From contig NC_071335.1 of assembly GCF_027744825.2 (NCBI RefSeq), positions 14,264,501 to 14,328,500 on the forward strand: a stretch of 64,000 bases of DNA, given 5' to 3'. The position numbers and the translations under genes are program-made. The stretch comes from Synchiropus splendidus. Its lineage: Eukaryota > Chordata > Actinopteri > Syngnathiformes > Callionymidae. Positions 46,274 through 58,700 of the stretch are shown piece by piece (position 1 is the stretch's first letter; each line of letters begins with the position of its first letter). The notes under the pieces were generated by a model. The model ran no database searches. It had not been told where the DNA came from and saw nothing but the letters and a program-made list of their open reading frames with translations.

Positions 46274-47289
46274 ATGGGCTTCCATACTTTCAACTGTCAA
46301 TGCAGCACTGTGAAGGTTTGTGCCTGTTGCCAATTTCTGTGTCGTTGCAAAACAATCCAAACAGAGACGGAAGTTCCACACACAGATGAATGCGCTCTGA
46401 TACTACTAGAGCAGATGGAGACTGAACCAGTTGACACACAAAAAAGAAAAACTCGGAGACTAGGAGAAGATCCGAAAACAAGGTACCACTGTATTTGACT
46501 CGTGAGGTTTGTTGACGAGGCTAAGGGCTCAGTTAGGAATGGTGATTTGTTCATAAAGGTCACTGAGTTGTATTTAACGTCCTATGACCATGGTGACTCC
46601 TGAAACTCTTAATGTCACGTTATACTATGGCTTCACCGATTTATTAGCTTTGATATGGGCATTTATGACGTCATCGTGATCAGCAGCTCAAAGGACAAAT
46701 GTCATTTATATTTTTATCAGATGCTATTTAAAATTAAAATATGAAAAAGACGAAACAAAGCAGGCATTTCTCCGGCGAATGACACTGCTTGTTGTGATGC
46801 TGCAGACCCGCCTGCAGCCCTGCAGCCTCATACAGTAGAGCCATCCAGCCATGATGGCGGTCAATACTTCTCCGTCAAGGAGAGTGACAACCAAATTGCA
46901 GTTCGCTTAATGTGCAACCACAGAGTCAGCATCTGCGGTAAAACAAGACACTTGGGCTCAAACCGCTGCACCAAATCCAAGTGGTACCGAAAGGGCAACG
47001 GAGCAAAAGCAAAGCTAACTGGAGAGAACTGCAGGTGAAACCAAAGCTACAACAGCCCAGTTCTGTTGAAGACCAGAGCTTTCAGCAGCTAATCGTGCAC
47101 CTGGACCAGATGTACTCATTCCTTGGACATGTCGTTGATGGTCTGTCAGGTTTCAGGTTATTTATTTTATACGATGCACTTTTGTATTGTTGTTTATTTT
47201 ACTTTAAAAGTTTGTTTTCTACACAGTGTTCAGTGTTATTGTTGTTTAGTAACTTCATGGATTTGATTAAAAGTGACTTTTGTGTGTGA
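46274..47289 (+). other. Unrecognised Cys/His-rich open frames, possible mobile-element relic
   Basis: A 74-codon frame at 46274-46498 starts MGFHTFNCQCSTVKVCACC and ends in a basic acidic-spaced tail. A second open stretch at about 46803-47036 reads YFSVKESDNQIAVRLMCNHR, then CGKTRHLGSNRCTKSKWYRK, and stops. A third frame follows to 47,289. The C-x-C, C-x2-C and H/C spacing suggests a metal-binding domain, but I cannot name it. A string of about 30 bases from 46,414 (gagcagatggagactgaacc) also occurs inside introns of vwa7-2 (about 23,238) and vwa7-3 (about 50,941), so part of this is probably repetitive. Confidence 0.3.
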
Positions 47290-47624
47290 TTTAGTTGTGA
47301 AGAAAATCATCAAATTCATCAAACTTAAAAATGTAAAAAATAAAAGAAATATTTAATCTAATAACACAAAATAAACAAACAAAAAACAATGTATTTCTAT
47401 GTTTGCTTTTCCCAAACTTAAGCAGCGGATAAATACAATCTTTCTTTTTTCTGGTTTTTTTTTCTTGCTCAACTTTGTTTATGAACCTGGCAGGAAATGT
47501 CACACCATGGAGTCATTACTAAACATTTACAGCGATAACATTACATCTTAGCTAATAAAGTAACATCTTTGCATGTAGCATGAAGCATTGAAAGTCCCAA
47601 ACTTTAACAATGGCACAGTCTCAC

Positions 47625-48212
47625 CTGCCAGACTGTCGAGAGGTTGGATCAGCTTGCTGTACGGTGAGGTCTTCCCCAGCTCCACCCAGTTACTGTGACT
47701 GTAGAAGTCCTGGATGAAGACGCCACTGAATTATTTTTGCAGGAAAAATGTGCAGATTTGGTCGGGTTGCCCCACTAACCTGGGGGGTGTGGCAGATTAT
47801 GCCGAGGGTCTTGCGGCCCCCGAAGACACTGTTATGCGTCACGCTTTGCTTCACAGCCGATCCGCTTTCAAGAATGACGCGTTCAACTCGATATCATTTT
47901 TGGCCCAGTAATGTACTTAAACAGTAACAAAAGATGGGCCAGGTTATGGTTGTCATTCTTGAAAAAAACACACACACAAAACGTTCTGTTGAACTGCAGT
48001 TGACCTGCTGCGATGATGTCACGTTCACCCTGGATCTTCTCACCGTGAAAGTGGCGCTCTTTGCTGAGCGCGAGCCGCACCTCCACTAACGTGTTGCTGG
48101 AGGTTATGGCGGCCAGAGAAGAGTGGAACTTTGCGGTGGAGAGAATCGAGGAAATGTTTCCAGTTGGCAAACAGGCCTCCTGCACTTTTTCCGGCGTAAG
48201 ATTGTCATCGAT
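47625..48212 (-). pseudogene. vwa7 pseudogene fragment (exons 2, 3 and 4)
   Basis: Three exon-like blocks match vwa7-2 exons 2-4. Exon 2 (48212-48005) keeps 208 bp and an open frame, but its acceptor AG is gone (it is preceded by ccaataaat). Exon 3 (47864-47780) is 85 bp instead of 86, which breaks the frame and gives an early stop. Exon 4 (47709-47625) lost 9 bp (a GACCAACAA-type piece), giving PLDSLA instead of PDQQLDNLA. Exon 1 and everything after exon 4 are absent. About 130 bp upstream the sequence switches to a fragment of the ART-like membrane gene. It is a dead copy. Confidence 0.88.
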
Positions 48213-48345
48213 TTATTGGCTCGCAATCGAGTTTGTAAGATACAGATGGTAATAAGGTCCACCAATACTCTGTTGGAGGTTAAGGGTCAAACTGTCATGA
48301 GCTATTCAGTTCTGTTTTATTTTGTTCTTCCACGTCCTGTTTTCT

Positions 48346-48711
48346 AACGTCTCATTCATCTTCATGGAGTCTTTCTGTTCGTCGCCATCAGTTATGAGCA
48401 GAATGTACTCATGTATTGCTACTGTGTGTCGTCTCTCCAGGTATTTGTGTGCAGGGAGTCTGGCCTTTAGCTCAGCACGACTCCAGGTTGGACTGGTGGT
48501 GGAGCTGGAGATGTGTGAGTCGCTCACAACTGTGAGTGGGAAGTTGCAGTCATCCGCCGCGCCTGTGTCCTCTGTCTGATTCTGTGTACAAGTGGGGAAG
48601 AAACCGCGTGTTAATCATTTGGCCACTAGAGGGCGACGTCATACTGGACGAGGATAAAAGGTTGGACCAGCTCTAGTCACTTAAATCCAGCTGTTTATGA
48701 GAGACTGTAGT
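48346..48711 (-). pseudogene. Truncated 366-bp copy of the ART-like membrane gene
   Basis: This is copy 2 of the segment at 32,755-33,120. On the minus strand it carries the end of the intron, the acceptor and about 78 codons of exon 2 up to MKMNET, after which unrelated sequence begins. It lacks the ART-fold second half, the membrane helix and exon 1, so it cannot make the full protein. With one visible substitution in 366 bp it is a very recent copy or was recently converted. Confidence 0.9.
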
Positions 48712-49339
48712 TTATTGTAGTTACTGACCTGCTTCACGCACGAGTGAATATGAGCCTGTGGGCAGATGTGGATGGCATCAGTGCTGTGATGTGACAGATG
48801 AAGTGAAGGAAAGGCTAATAATGCCATGATTTATTGATGCCTCTCTAAAATATTTACAGTGGTGTTTGTGTGTGCTTGAGTAGTTTGTGTATTTGGCCAC
48901 GTCTGGGACTTGATTCATGTGTGTCTTACGTATCACTTCTTGCGCAAAGGTTGCATGTAAAAATAAATAAATAAATAAATGAAAATAAAAATAGTTAATG
49001 CTGTTTCACAAACAGTAGGTTCACACCTTTCTCTCAGTTCTACAGGTACTTTGGGTTCCACCTGACTGACATACACCGTGTATACAGAGAACTATGAACC
49101 CCACGCAGGTGGATGTTTGTAAAAAGATTTGTTGCTATGAGCTACCGTGTTAAACGGCTGAGACAGGTACCAACATCATTATGCTGTGGTGTGTTCAGGT
49201 CCGGCTTGGAAAATCGCCTGCTCCTTCACCTGTGCAAAGGATTGCGGGATGATAGGTTTTGGAAAACTATTATTTTGAACAGATATTATTTAATGTACTT
49301 TGGCTTCGCTGTACTGATTATTTTTTTCTTATTTTGTTG
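48712..49339. other. Spacer, no supported gene
   Basis: AT-rich sequence with a short (AAAT)n run near 48,960-48,980. Open frames of up to 79 codons show no motif. Confidence 0.45.
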
Positions 49340-49500
49340 TTTTACAGTTTGAAGTCAAAGTTGGGGAGGCCAGAAGGTTTGGAAATGGAAGTACAGGGAA
49401 AAAGAAGAAGAGGAAGAAGGTCATGAAGAGTGAGAGTCCATAGGTGAAGGTGTAGGAGGCTGACTCGCTGTGGCAAAAAGCCAAAGACGAAGCATGATTC
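49340..49500 (+). mobile_element. LINE 3' end fragment
   Basis: Purine-rich sequence with 'aaaaagaagaagaggaagaag', then 'aggaggctgactcgctgtggcaaaaagccaaagacgaag'. It resembles the 3' tail of the same teleost LINE seen antisense at 15,016-15,250 (gattcgctgtggcg...gccgaaagaag pattern). Confidence 0.5.
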
Positions 49501-49702
49501 AATTGCAGGATTCAATAGATGACATCATGAACACATCACATCGTAATCATTTAGTCAAATTTATCAGAAATATTCGTGTACACGTCTCTGTAGGATATAA
49601 AATACCATTTGATGAATGAAATAATTGGTGTTCAAACATGGCTCAAACAACAGTGTTGCTTCCGCAGTGTTGTTGTCATTGCAATAGAACCTTAACTGAT
49701 TT

Positions 49703-52700
49703 TCATTTCAGGAGCAGACAAAGCAGCAAGCTGCCCCAGAGGAGGTATGTAGTACTGAAGGAGGGAGCGGAGGAAGTGGTGCTCACTGTAGTGGCAGGAG
49801 CTGTGGTGGTGGGGGCAGCAGTGGTCAGTGCTCGAGCTTGACCCACACAAGAGCCCACGTTACCCACTCGATCCACAGCGACCAACTCCACACTCTGGAA
49901 ACAGCAGGAGGCGCTATAGGAAGCCACAGTGATGTTCTCGCCTCCTGCGCCGGAGACAGAGCTGACGTTGAGTGTCCCGTTGCCTTGGCGGAGTCGAACG
50001 CTGTCGATGCCAGTGCCATTGATGCCATCAGTGATGTTGGCGATGAATTCCCACTGTGATGAGGAACACGAGTGGCTGGGGCAGCTGGCTCTGCTGACCA
50101 CCTGGCACACTGGCCGGTCAACGTCCGTCACCTGAGGACGACAAGCCGAAGATGCTCACGCTCACATTGTTGAGCTTCTGACTCAGCACCACCAACAACA
50201 GCATGAAAAAGAATCATTTGTCAATTTTCCAATGAAGGAAGGCTTCTGATCCTGTCTGAGCCATTAACCAGAATGTGGAACTGCTGCGTAATACGGAAGT
50301 GTTGTTGAGAAAGATCTTTGCCTGGGAATCAAGAAATGTCGATGCAAGATAAAATAAATGTCAGATCATTTGGCCCCTTGTGTCTCTGGTGTTGGACTCC
50401 CCTGGCAAAAGTGAACTAGACTCAATAGCTCTCTGCCTGAATAACATGAATTGTCTGAGAAACAGAATATTCTTCTCACAGCTCGACACACGTTTACACG
50501 TTCCTCACCTTGGCAGTGATGGAGAACCGCACCACAGCGTAGTTGATGTCACTAGCATCTGCGTTTTCTGCCTCAATAGTCAGAGTCAGGTCAGAGCCTG
50601 ATGCAGCACTGGAGGGCACCGTTACGGTGATGGTGCCATTGGCTTTCCCTCCGCTTCCAGCCTCAACAGTAACAGAGCTGGGTGAGGAAGATGGGAAGCT
50701 GCGGTCGTTGTTGGATCGTACTTTGAACGTCCCTGTCGCAGACTCATTGACCACTCCGTTGGCCATGGAGGCAACCGTGAAAGGTATGGAGATGGTGGAT
50801 CCTGGTTCAATGCTGGTGTTGCTCACGTCGGCCTATAATGCAGACGCTTGAAGGTTAGAGACTGGGTGTGGAGTGGTTTGTTTCGCAAGAGTTTTCATGC
50901 TCAAGTGAGCTCTGATGCTACTTCACAAATCATGAGGTCAAGAGCAGATGGAGACAGAACCGTTTGACACACTCAAAAGAAAAACTTTAAGGCAGATGTT
51001 GAAGGTACTAAACTATCAAAGGTAGAAGCTAGCAAACGTCAGCTACAGCTGTGAGCCTGTAGAGCCGGTCCCACCTGGACATCATATGGGAAATCTGTAA
51101 CATATTACAAGCGAGATCAGAAAATAGCTTTTATCTCTCCATTGACTCCCGCTCATATATTTTGTCAACTTTAGGTCCCATGATGCAGAAGTCGAGGGGC
51201 GTGACTTTGGCTCCCCATGGTTGACTGAAGGATAACTCACGGTGACAGAGATGCTGGAAGTCTTCATCTGTGTGGAGGCTTGTCTCTGGAAGCTGCTCGC
51301 TGATGCCCTGGATATGGAACCGCTCTCTTCCCCATTCAGACGCACCACATACTCTCCTGCCGGGACATTGTTGAACCGTGCTAGAAAGGTGCCGCCACCT
51401 AAAGACTGGAGTGAAATACAAGTCATGCACTGCTGCATCACTTGCCTGCCACAGAAAAGAAGTGAAAATCCTGATGATGGCACTCCATCCCTTTCATGTT
51501 CTGTTTTGAACGACTATTTCAATGAAATCTCACACTACTAAGCCAAGAGCGCCACCTACTGAGCTCTGAAAATAAGGAATCCTCATCTGCCAGTCACCAC
51601 TGCTAAGCAAATATGAACTGGAAGAAGGTTTTTGTCCTCTATCAAAGCCCAATGAAATTGTGTGCTCTGTTTAATGTTTTAATGGAAATAACAATGTTAA
51701 ACTGGAACTCCGAAGACTATTCACTATTAAGCTGTGTCAAGCAAAGATGCAACAAGCCTTGGACTCATCAAAACCACCTCATATATTACAGATTCTGAAT
51801 CTCCTTTCCAGGTATTATCACATGACAGTGCAGTCATAACTTCTCTGCTGGAACTCAGTGAAAGCAGGACTCACCTCCAGTGTTCCATTAACTTGTGTTG
51901 GCCCTGAGCTGTCAAAAAGAGTGACCTCTGTGACCTTCACCGAGTCGCTTCCAGTCACTGTGATCATGAGGCTGATATTCCCTCCTGTAGTAGGGCAAGA
52001 GATTTGCCATAAGTTAAGACATGGAGCGACACAGAAACCCAATGAACTCTCTCTGACCTGCGAAAGGTCGTCCCTCCTTCAGACTGAAGTCCCCATGAGC
52101 TCCTTCAAACACCTCCACAAGGTTAAAGATGAAGTTCACTGAGCTCTGACCTGAATAGATCACGGAACTATTAACATGCAAGATGACCTGAAATAGTCAT
52201 GCAGTTGCCGTACCTGTCACTTTAACAGAGTAGGGGTCGTTTGAATTCACGCTGACTTCCCATAATCCTGTTTGGTTGCCGGTGCTGAGGCTCAGACGCC
52301 TGAGGTTTCCTGCGGTTGTCATTGATGCCAGTGGGCCACTGGTCTCACTAGACGTCTGAGATGCACCTAGAATCACATGAGACGTTGTCACTCTGATCAA
52401 CATTTCCAACAGCAGGAAATGATCTGGTTTCACCCAATTTTCCAGAGAGAGGTGGGCGATATGGCAAAGTGACCAATGAGAAGGTGTTGACGATCTACCA
52501 ACGTGAGGAGACCACATGGATTCGGTCAAATTGTTTCTAGACACGATAGATCTATGCTGATGTGTTGGCTCGACCATCAGTCGCAGTAGTTCTAGTTGTT
52601 TTTGCGACTCTAACTTGACCACACACCTGCAAGACAGAACGATGGAGTCTTCCTTGTTGGACCCGTGACACCAAAAACTGTCTAATCTGTCACTTGAAAA

Positions 52701-55700
52701 CTTGACTGACACTTGTAGACAACCAAGGTTTAGTCTGTGGTTTAAAAGCTGGCTATACACTAAATGCGGCACCAAATAAATGCGCTCCAAAATGTGAAGA
52801 GAAAGAATCACTGTTGTTACGAAGCTGAGGCAAAGAATGTTAAAGATGAAAATTCCCCAAACTTGAATAAAATCACGCAAAAGAGATTGTGATAAAATCG
52901 AAACAGTCATTTCAAATAAATAAATCCTGATATATTTTTGCCATATTCTCCACTGCTTTCTGGAGACATTTTTAAACAGACACATTTCAGATTTGTATCT
53001 GCAAATAGCATGACAAAATAGCTGATATTTTCTTCATAAAGGTTGAAAAACACTGCTTCAGAGGTCAGGAAAGGGTCTGCAGAGGTAGGTGGCTGGAGTG
53101 GTGTGGTCAGTAGCCAGTGAGAATGGTAGTCTTATACTGAGGAAATATAGTGTCCCTATTCTTCGACTTGACTTCATACATTCATTCATTCATTTCTCTC
53201 GTATTTGACGATTTCTCCCATGGCGAAAGTGGACTTCTGCATCCTGTACTGACGACAACTGTTCAGCGTTGCTTGTTGTCGCTTTTTCGATTAGATGAAG
53301 CACATGCCTCGCTTTCTGTGGCAGCGTGACACAACCAGAAAAAAAAAAGAGGTTGGGTGGGTTCACCTAACCCCAACCTCACATCCAAGACAATCACTTC
53401 TGCTAGCGAGTCAACATGCCATGGTCATGGCTGCCTTTGTCATCGCGCACCAGTCCACTTTCCCAACGTCAATATATTAAGCCACATTTTGTCACTAACA
53501 TGCATTCTGAAACATACTATATCAGTGAAGTTCCATGATCTTATTCTTCCAGCTAATTCGGTGTCTCAAATCACCTGAGGGACTCGTAAGGATGAAAGTC
53601 AGCGATGAGGCTCCTGTGATGTAGGCCGTCAGGTTTTGAAGTGACTCGTCAACAGTAAACGTAAAAGTATCTGGACTTCCAGGCTTCTTCACTGCCTGAA
53701 AAACTGTCACCTGAAAGGGCCACAACGGCAGGTTTACAAAACCACCACAGCATTGTTTTAGGGTCACGATAAAGTACCCACCACTGCACTGGCGGACGAG
53801 TCCTGTATCACAGCTGTTGCAGCTGCAAGGTCAGACTTAGAGCCCTCGATGGTTTGACCACCACTGGCTCTGGCCAGGTCACGGTAAAGCTCAACGCCTG
53901 CTGGACCAATTGAACGTGGGGCCACACCCTGGCTGTCCCTGCGCCGTCGTCTTGCAAATACGCTCGTCAACATGAACGTCACCTGAATTTGGTTGAAAAA
54001 AAGGGGTTGCAAAGATGGTAGTTTGATAGTAACAGATGACCTTTGATGTCATTCTGTTTTTATTTTTAAACAGCGTTGCCTACCTCAATTGTATTAGCAT
54101 CATTATCAGCAGCATTTCCATTGGAAAACAATGGATGTAAATAGTCAATGAAACATGTTCCAGTCACTTTTTAAATATCTCCGCTCCCACAATCTTATCC
54201 ATGCATGTGTTTCCCAGAATCCTTTTTCAAAGTGCAACCTTGGACGATCGGATGGAATCGACTCACCACAGACTTGGTGCTCTCGATCAGTGCAGTGATT
54301 GTGCTTTTCAGATCAGCGTCTTTAGCAGGAGCATCGGTGAAGACAAAAATGTCAGAGGAAGGTGGCGCTGCCGTCAGGGCCAGCTACAAACCATAAAACA
54401 TGTATCTTGGTTATTTTACGCACATGATTGAACAACAGCACCAGGCTCAAAGTGACTGGATGGCAACATGTCCATCAAACTCAACTGTCGTTTGTCCCGC
54501 CCCTTCTGCCCTCTTCATCAGTCAGGAACACGTTTGCAAGTGATGGATAGATGAGGTTTCATGAAACAGTATCGCAGGGTTGAGGAAACAGTGTCCTAAT
54601 TTTCAGAGGCCACTAGATGGCGCTCTTGGTTTAGAAATAATATGTGGTTTCATTGAATTAGTTGTTCAAGTCCAAACATTTTGGCCTCTGAAAATCATGA
54701 AACTGTTTCATGAAACCTCATCCACCCTTCAGTCCTGTGTCAACATATTGAAAGAAACATGTTGGGCATCTAAACAACTAAACATTAAAAATATATTGTA
54801 CATAAAGTAACCTATTAAAGTATTGTGGATGCATTAACAATAACACAAAGAAACACTGTAACAGAAGATATAAATAAATACACTGCTCTTTAAATGGAAG
54901 ATTGACAGTTTTGACAACCTGTAATCCAGACAAACACATCTCGGGGTTGTCCCCTCCTCCACTGGCAGTCAGTTTGTTAATGCTGGCTTTGAAGATTTCT
55001 GCATCAGTTGTCGTCACTAGAGGTCCAAAACCTGTCAAACCATGCAACTCAGTGTTGACGTGAATGAAGCAGACGTTTGTGTCCATATGATGCTTGTATC
55101 GCAGAGGCAAATTCACTCACCCGGGTCATTGAAAGGCACCAGTATGTAGGCAGACGGCTCCTGGGACGTTCCCTTCTTCCTGTCAATGATGTCAAAAGAA
55201 ACTCTCTTTGCCTCGGCGATGTCATCGCTCATGCTGCCTGTGGTGTCGATGACGAAACACAGCACGGAGGACTGGGAGAGGCCCACCAATCTGCAGGCGG
55301 AGCAAGAGTCCCGCATCACTTATTGTATTGACAGGAGGTTTACACATTCTCAGCTCGTACTGGAGAAAAGCCTTGTCGCCCACGGCCAATCTGATGTCCC
55401 CCAAAAGTTCTATGGTTGCCTTCACAGCCAGATCGGCTGCCTTGGGGTGAAGTGAACCGTGGCTGGACCCCATTGTATCCTTGTTTATTCCCCCAACCGG
55501 GTCCCGTCTGCTCGTCCTATCAAAAAACCCACCGTGGCTGCATTTCCCTTTGTAGAAAACAGATATACATTATTGTTTATCAAGGCAGTGATACTGTTTT
55601 GAGACTGTCGAATTTGGACTGAAACACGTGTTACCTGGAGGTTTCACTGAGGAGAACAGGCTAAAATAACCAGTCGTGATGAGTCCCAGGTTCAGCAGCT

Positions 55701-58700
55701 CCGGCAGAATGTTGTCATCACAACTATCTCCTGCGCAGTTTCTACAGGTGGGAACATCAGGACCTGCAGCAAAAATGCAAATAGGTTAATAACACCAAAA
55801 CACTTTAACAGTCAAGAGTTTTTGCACTTTCATTCCATTTGACCAAACCTAGCACAGTGATCCACTGACTTCTCAGTTGCACCCTCTGGTGGTTTGATGC
55901 AATGAATATGACTCGTTTGGTTTATTGATGAGCGTAAGAACTCAGCTGAAATGTAAAAATAGCGTTTAAAAGCGAACAGAGTAACTCCCTAAAGTCATTC
56001 TCTCACTTTCATTTGGTTTAAACCGTTATGTCATGTGTTTACTTTATCATTGCTCGCATGACGACGCCACTCAGTCCACCAGATTAAACAAAATAAATGA
56101 ATCAATAAATACATGTTCCTGATAAAACTCAGTTATATGATAATGTTGAATAAAGAAAAACAAAAAACCAAACAAAACAAACAGGTTTTGTTCCTTGATT
56201 TGCAGTGATCCATTGAAGCGCAGTGTCAACATGTGATGCAGAATGCTGATCTTGTCAACATTGGATGGAAAAGTCAGTGATGCACACAGCATCTGACGCC
56301 TCCAGACAGTGGTGGGCAAACCGGTCTTCAATGAGCCAGTGGTGCAGGATTTCTGCATTTAGTTTCATTCAGTTTTCAGCAGGAGTGATGTGCTCTCTTT
56401 TGTGTGATCCACTTTAAAACCTGTCCGCTGCATTCTGAACCAGCTGCAGGACAGACTCCTCCCAAGAAACATGCATGTGTTTCCATGCATGTTTCTCCAA
56501 GTGGCTGAAGGTAGAACAGAGTACAACGCTCATAGTGCTCTTGGACATGTTAGATTTAAACCACCTGAGCGCAGACCCAGCGATGCCCACAGAGTGGAGG
56601 AGGCGCTAAATTCAAATGTTGTGATCGACCGTAGCAAAAGCAGCAGTAAGATCCAGCAGAACACAATGTTCTCCAGCACCACAGGTTAAGAATATTAAAA
56701 ACGCTCAACAATGCAGATTATGTGCTGTGATGGGACCTAAAACCATACCGAAAACCCTATAAAATATTAAAATCGACAAGAAATAATTTCGGTTGCAGTA
56801 AACTATATTTCCCAGAATTTTGGAGAGGAATGGTAACTTGGAGATGGGCCTATAATTTGCCAGGACAGAACAACCCAGACCAGGTTTTTTGGCATGGTTA
56901 AAACTTTTCAGAAGCCAGGCTTCTATTAATAATTTGAAGTCCACCGAACCAATCGCTGGGGGAAAATCTCTGAGTCGATGTGATGGCACAACATCATGAC
57001 GGGATCCAGATGGTTTCATGTGTCTGACCACTTTTTCTAGAACAGTCACAGTTACAGGTTCAAACCGGTTAAAAGTGGCAGGACCTAAGACAGCAACAGA
57101 TGGTCAAGTCTGTGACCGCTGTGGTGGTGGCAACTTTATCAATAAAAAAATCCAAAAACAAGTCACAAGTGTCAGAGGTTGAGTGTGAGCAGGCGGTCTG
57201 TGGTGCATTAGGAATTGAAGGTTTTGAACAGGACACGTGGATTGCAGTTTTTAATAGAGATGACTGCAGCCTCATATATGACTGACCAGTGGTCACATCA
57301 ATTCTGGCACTCAAAGTCAGAGAGAAACTCCTTACTGCACTAGGGTGGGCGGTAGATGGCAACGTAGAACACAGCATTGTTACGTCCTACTTTGAAAGAA
57401 GTCGCCTCAAAGCTGTTGCTCACCCTTTCACTTAAGAACAATTCCTTGCACTCCAAGTCCTTTTTCAAACCATTGCCGTTCGTCCTCCTCGGCCTGATGT
57501 CCATGGGGAGTGAAAATAGTCACTGTTTTCAGGAAGCCACTCTGACAGTGTGCCAGTGTCTCACAGAGAAAATTCAGGTGACGCGAGTTAAAGAAATCCC
57601 AAACACCAAACCTTGATCAGACAGGAGCCTGGGTATTAGTAGTTTCTGAGCCGGGGGCAGTGGCTGTAGATCACTAGGATCAGCACCACACATTGGTGCC
57701 ATCTTGGATCTCCTTTGGATTATTATTATTATTTTTTCTGATGACATTTTTCTTTCCCAAATTGCTTTACCTGGCAGATATGGATCTCCATAAAACATTT
57801 TAACAAGCTAAAGTACGTCTTCAAACACAAGTCATGTATGGATCCGTGACAAACAGGTCTGTGAGGTTTTCAAGTCACGGAAGGAAAGTCCCAAACACAG
57901 TCTCACCTGCCAGATTGTCCAGAGGTTGGTCAGGTTGGATCAGCTTGCTGTACGGTGAGGTCTTCCCCAGCTCCACCCAGTTGCTGTGACTGTAGAAGTC
58001 CTGGATGAAGACGCCAATACATTATTTTAGCAGCAAAAATGTGCAGAGTTGGTCGGGTTGCTCTTCCACTAACCTGGAGGGTGTGGCAGGTAGCGCCAAG
58101 GGTCCGGCGACCTGCTATGAAGTCCTCTTGCTTCACACTTCGCTTCACAGCAGCCACACCTTCAACAGCCGATCAGCAAAGAGTGAAATGTTAAATGCAA
58201 CATTCATTGCTCATGCAATGTACCTACAAGTAAACAGTGATAGCCAGATGACCAGTGACTGTTGGTACCATCTTTATATTCAGTATCAACAAATGAGGAG
58301 CAATACATCTCTGAAGATGCTTTACTAAGAAGATCACCACATATTTAAAGACTGAAAAAGAACAAAACACTCTGTGAATGTGACTCTACGAAGTGTAGTC
58401 TTGACTCTAGAACTATAATTTCAGGTCATTTGGATTTATTCATCCGCTTCTTGTTTGGCACTATACTATACTATACTATAAAAAGATTATGGTAAAAAAG
58501 GCTATTGTGAGGGTAAGTTGACCTGTTGTGATGATGTCACGTCCACCCTGGATGGTCTCGTCGTCAAAGTGGCGCACTGCGCTGAGCATGTACACCTGGT
58601 CCACTAACGCGTTGCTCAAGGTCATGGTGTGAAGAGAAGTGTGGAACATGACGGTGGAGAGAATAGAGGAGTCTTTTCCTGATGGCAAACAGGCCTCCTG

